From the NCBI GenBank assembly GCA_021821195.1, contig JAKACT010000002.1, positions 496,001 through 560,000 on the forward strand: a stretch of 64,000 bases of DNA. Direction: 5' to 3'. This document shows positions 63,612 through 64,000 of this stretch, piece after piece. Position 1 is the stretch's first letter; every line of letters begins with the position of its first letter. Below the pieces are notes generated by a model. The model was given only the letters and a program-made list of their open reading frames with translations, searched no databases and was not told the DNA's origin. Source of the DNA: Pseudomonadota bacterium (lineage in GTDB: Bacteria; Pseudomonadota; Gammaproteobacteria; Xanthomonadales; Xanthomonadaceae). A program made the translations under genes and the position numbers.

Positions 63612-64000
63612 ACGCCATGCAGCAGGGCTACGCGACGGAAGCGACGGCAAGCCTGCGGCCGATGCGCGAGGCCGACCTCGACGCGGTGATGCTGATCGAG
63701 GAGCGCGCCTACCCGTATCCGTGGACCCGCGGCATCTTCCGCGACTGCCTGCACGCCGGCTATTCGATGTGGCTGCTGGAGCGGCAGGGCGTGATCGTCG
63801 GCTATGGCGTGCTCAGCATCGCCGTCGGCGAGGCGCACGTGCTCAACCTGTGCACCGCGCCCGGCAACGAAGGCCAGGGCCTGGGCGCGCGGATGCTGCA
63901 GGCGCTGCTGAAGATCGCCCGCGGCCACGGTGCGCAGCGGGTGTTCCTGGAAGTGCGGCCGTCCAATCCGCGCGCGATCGCGCTGTACGAGCGCAGCGGC
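63608..64000 (+). CDS. rimI: ribosomal protein S18-alanine N-acetyltransferase (3' end outside window)
   Basis: The first 131 codons of a GNAT protein of the RimI type are visible: LRPMREADLDAVMLIEERAY, PYPWTRGIFRDCL (the Trp/Phe-containing RimI signature), CTAPGNEGQGLGARMLQALL (acetyl-CoA loop) and EVRPSNPRAIALYERSG. It acetylates the N-terminal alanine of S18. The GTG start overlaps the preceding stop; an ATG three codons later is possible. Confidence 0.92.
   Translation, partial: MNAMQQGYATEATASLRPMREADLDAVMLIEERAYPYPWTRGIFRDCLHAGYSMWLLERQGVIVGYGVLSIAVGEAHVLNLCTAPGNEGQGLGARMLQALLKIARGHGAQRVFLEVRPSNPRAIALYERSG

Overview
The window is one contiguous stretch of a high-GC gammaproteobacterial chromosome, almost certainly Xanthomonadaceae (Lysobacteraceae). 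The evidence is a Clp-type CRP homologue divergent from speD, a Xanthomonas-type H-NS protein (PxYRNPANexxTWTGRGxQPxW), and an O-antigen locus ending at etfA, as in Xanthomonas. Genus cannot be decided from the sequence. Genes are packed tightly, with many ATGA/GTGA stop-start overlaps and frequent GTG or TTG starts. I see no insertion sequence, prophage or CRISPR array.

Region 1-8.7 kb is mixed housekeeping: a partial phosphatase-fold lipoprotein, an EF-hand protein, an FMN reductase, ltaE, phnA, a hemerythrin, a GAF-GGDEF protein, apt, a HAD enzyme and an SDR. Region 8.7-15.4 kb (minus strand) is a methylcitrate-cycle cluster, acnD-clc-prpD-prpF, with a CLC chloride channel gene inside it and no prpB or prpC. 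Region 15.4-20 kb holds dusA, a CtlX-like hydrolase and a PepSY/PhoP/PhoQ-like signalling operon. Region 20-27 kb holds purC, a J-domain protein with rpe, and trpE-trpG-trpD-trpC-HAD behind a likely Trp-rich leader peptide. Region 27-36 kb carries a GNAT gene, clp, speD, yaeQ, coq7, rplM-rpsI, tRNA-Gln, a dioxygenase, a tyrosine-degradation pair (FAH-family gene and maiA) and pilU.

Region 36-49.5 kb is the accessory part. After an OmpA-type lipoprotein and a candidate structured small RNA comes a surface-polysaccharide locus. It begins with two translationally coupled, unusual fusions: a helix-turn-helix joined to a CBS pair, and a tandem-motif MshEN (c-di-GMP-binding type) domain joined in frame to an acyltransferase-3 membrane body that lacks its first segments. 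Wzm/Wzt O-antigen export, a sulfotransferase with 84-bp coding repeats, two glycosyltransferases, a lipoprotein and a Gtr-like trio (polytopic protein, bactoprenol glycosyltransferase, GtrA flippase) follow. The locus stops at a perfect hairpin facing etfA.

Region 49.5-64 kb returns to core metabolism: etfBA, scoAB and ETF-ubiquinone oxidoreductase (fatty-acid and ketone-body oxidation into the quinone pool), an Mla/MCE lipid-transport operon with a STAS-permease fusion, a ThrE-like exporter, H-NS, proS, two DUF4124 proteins, pssA, a probable minimal holD and a partial rimI.
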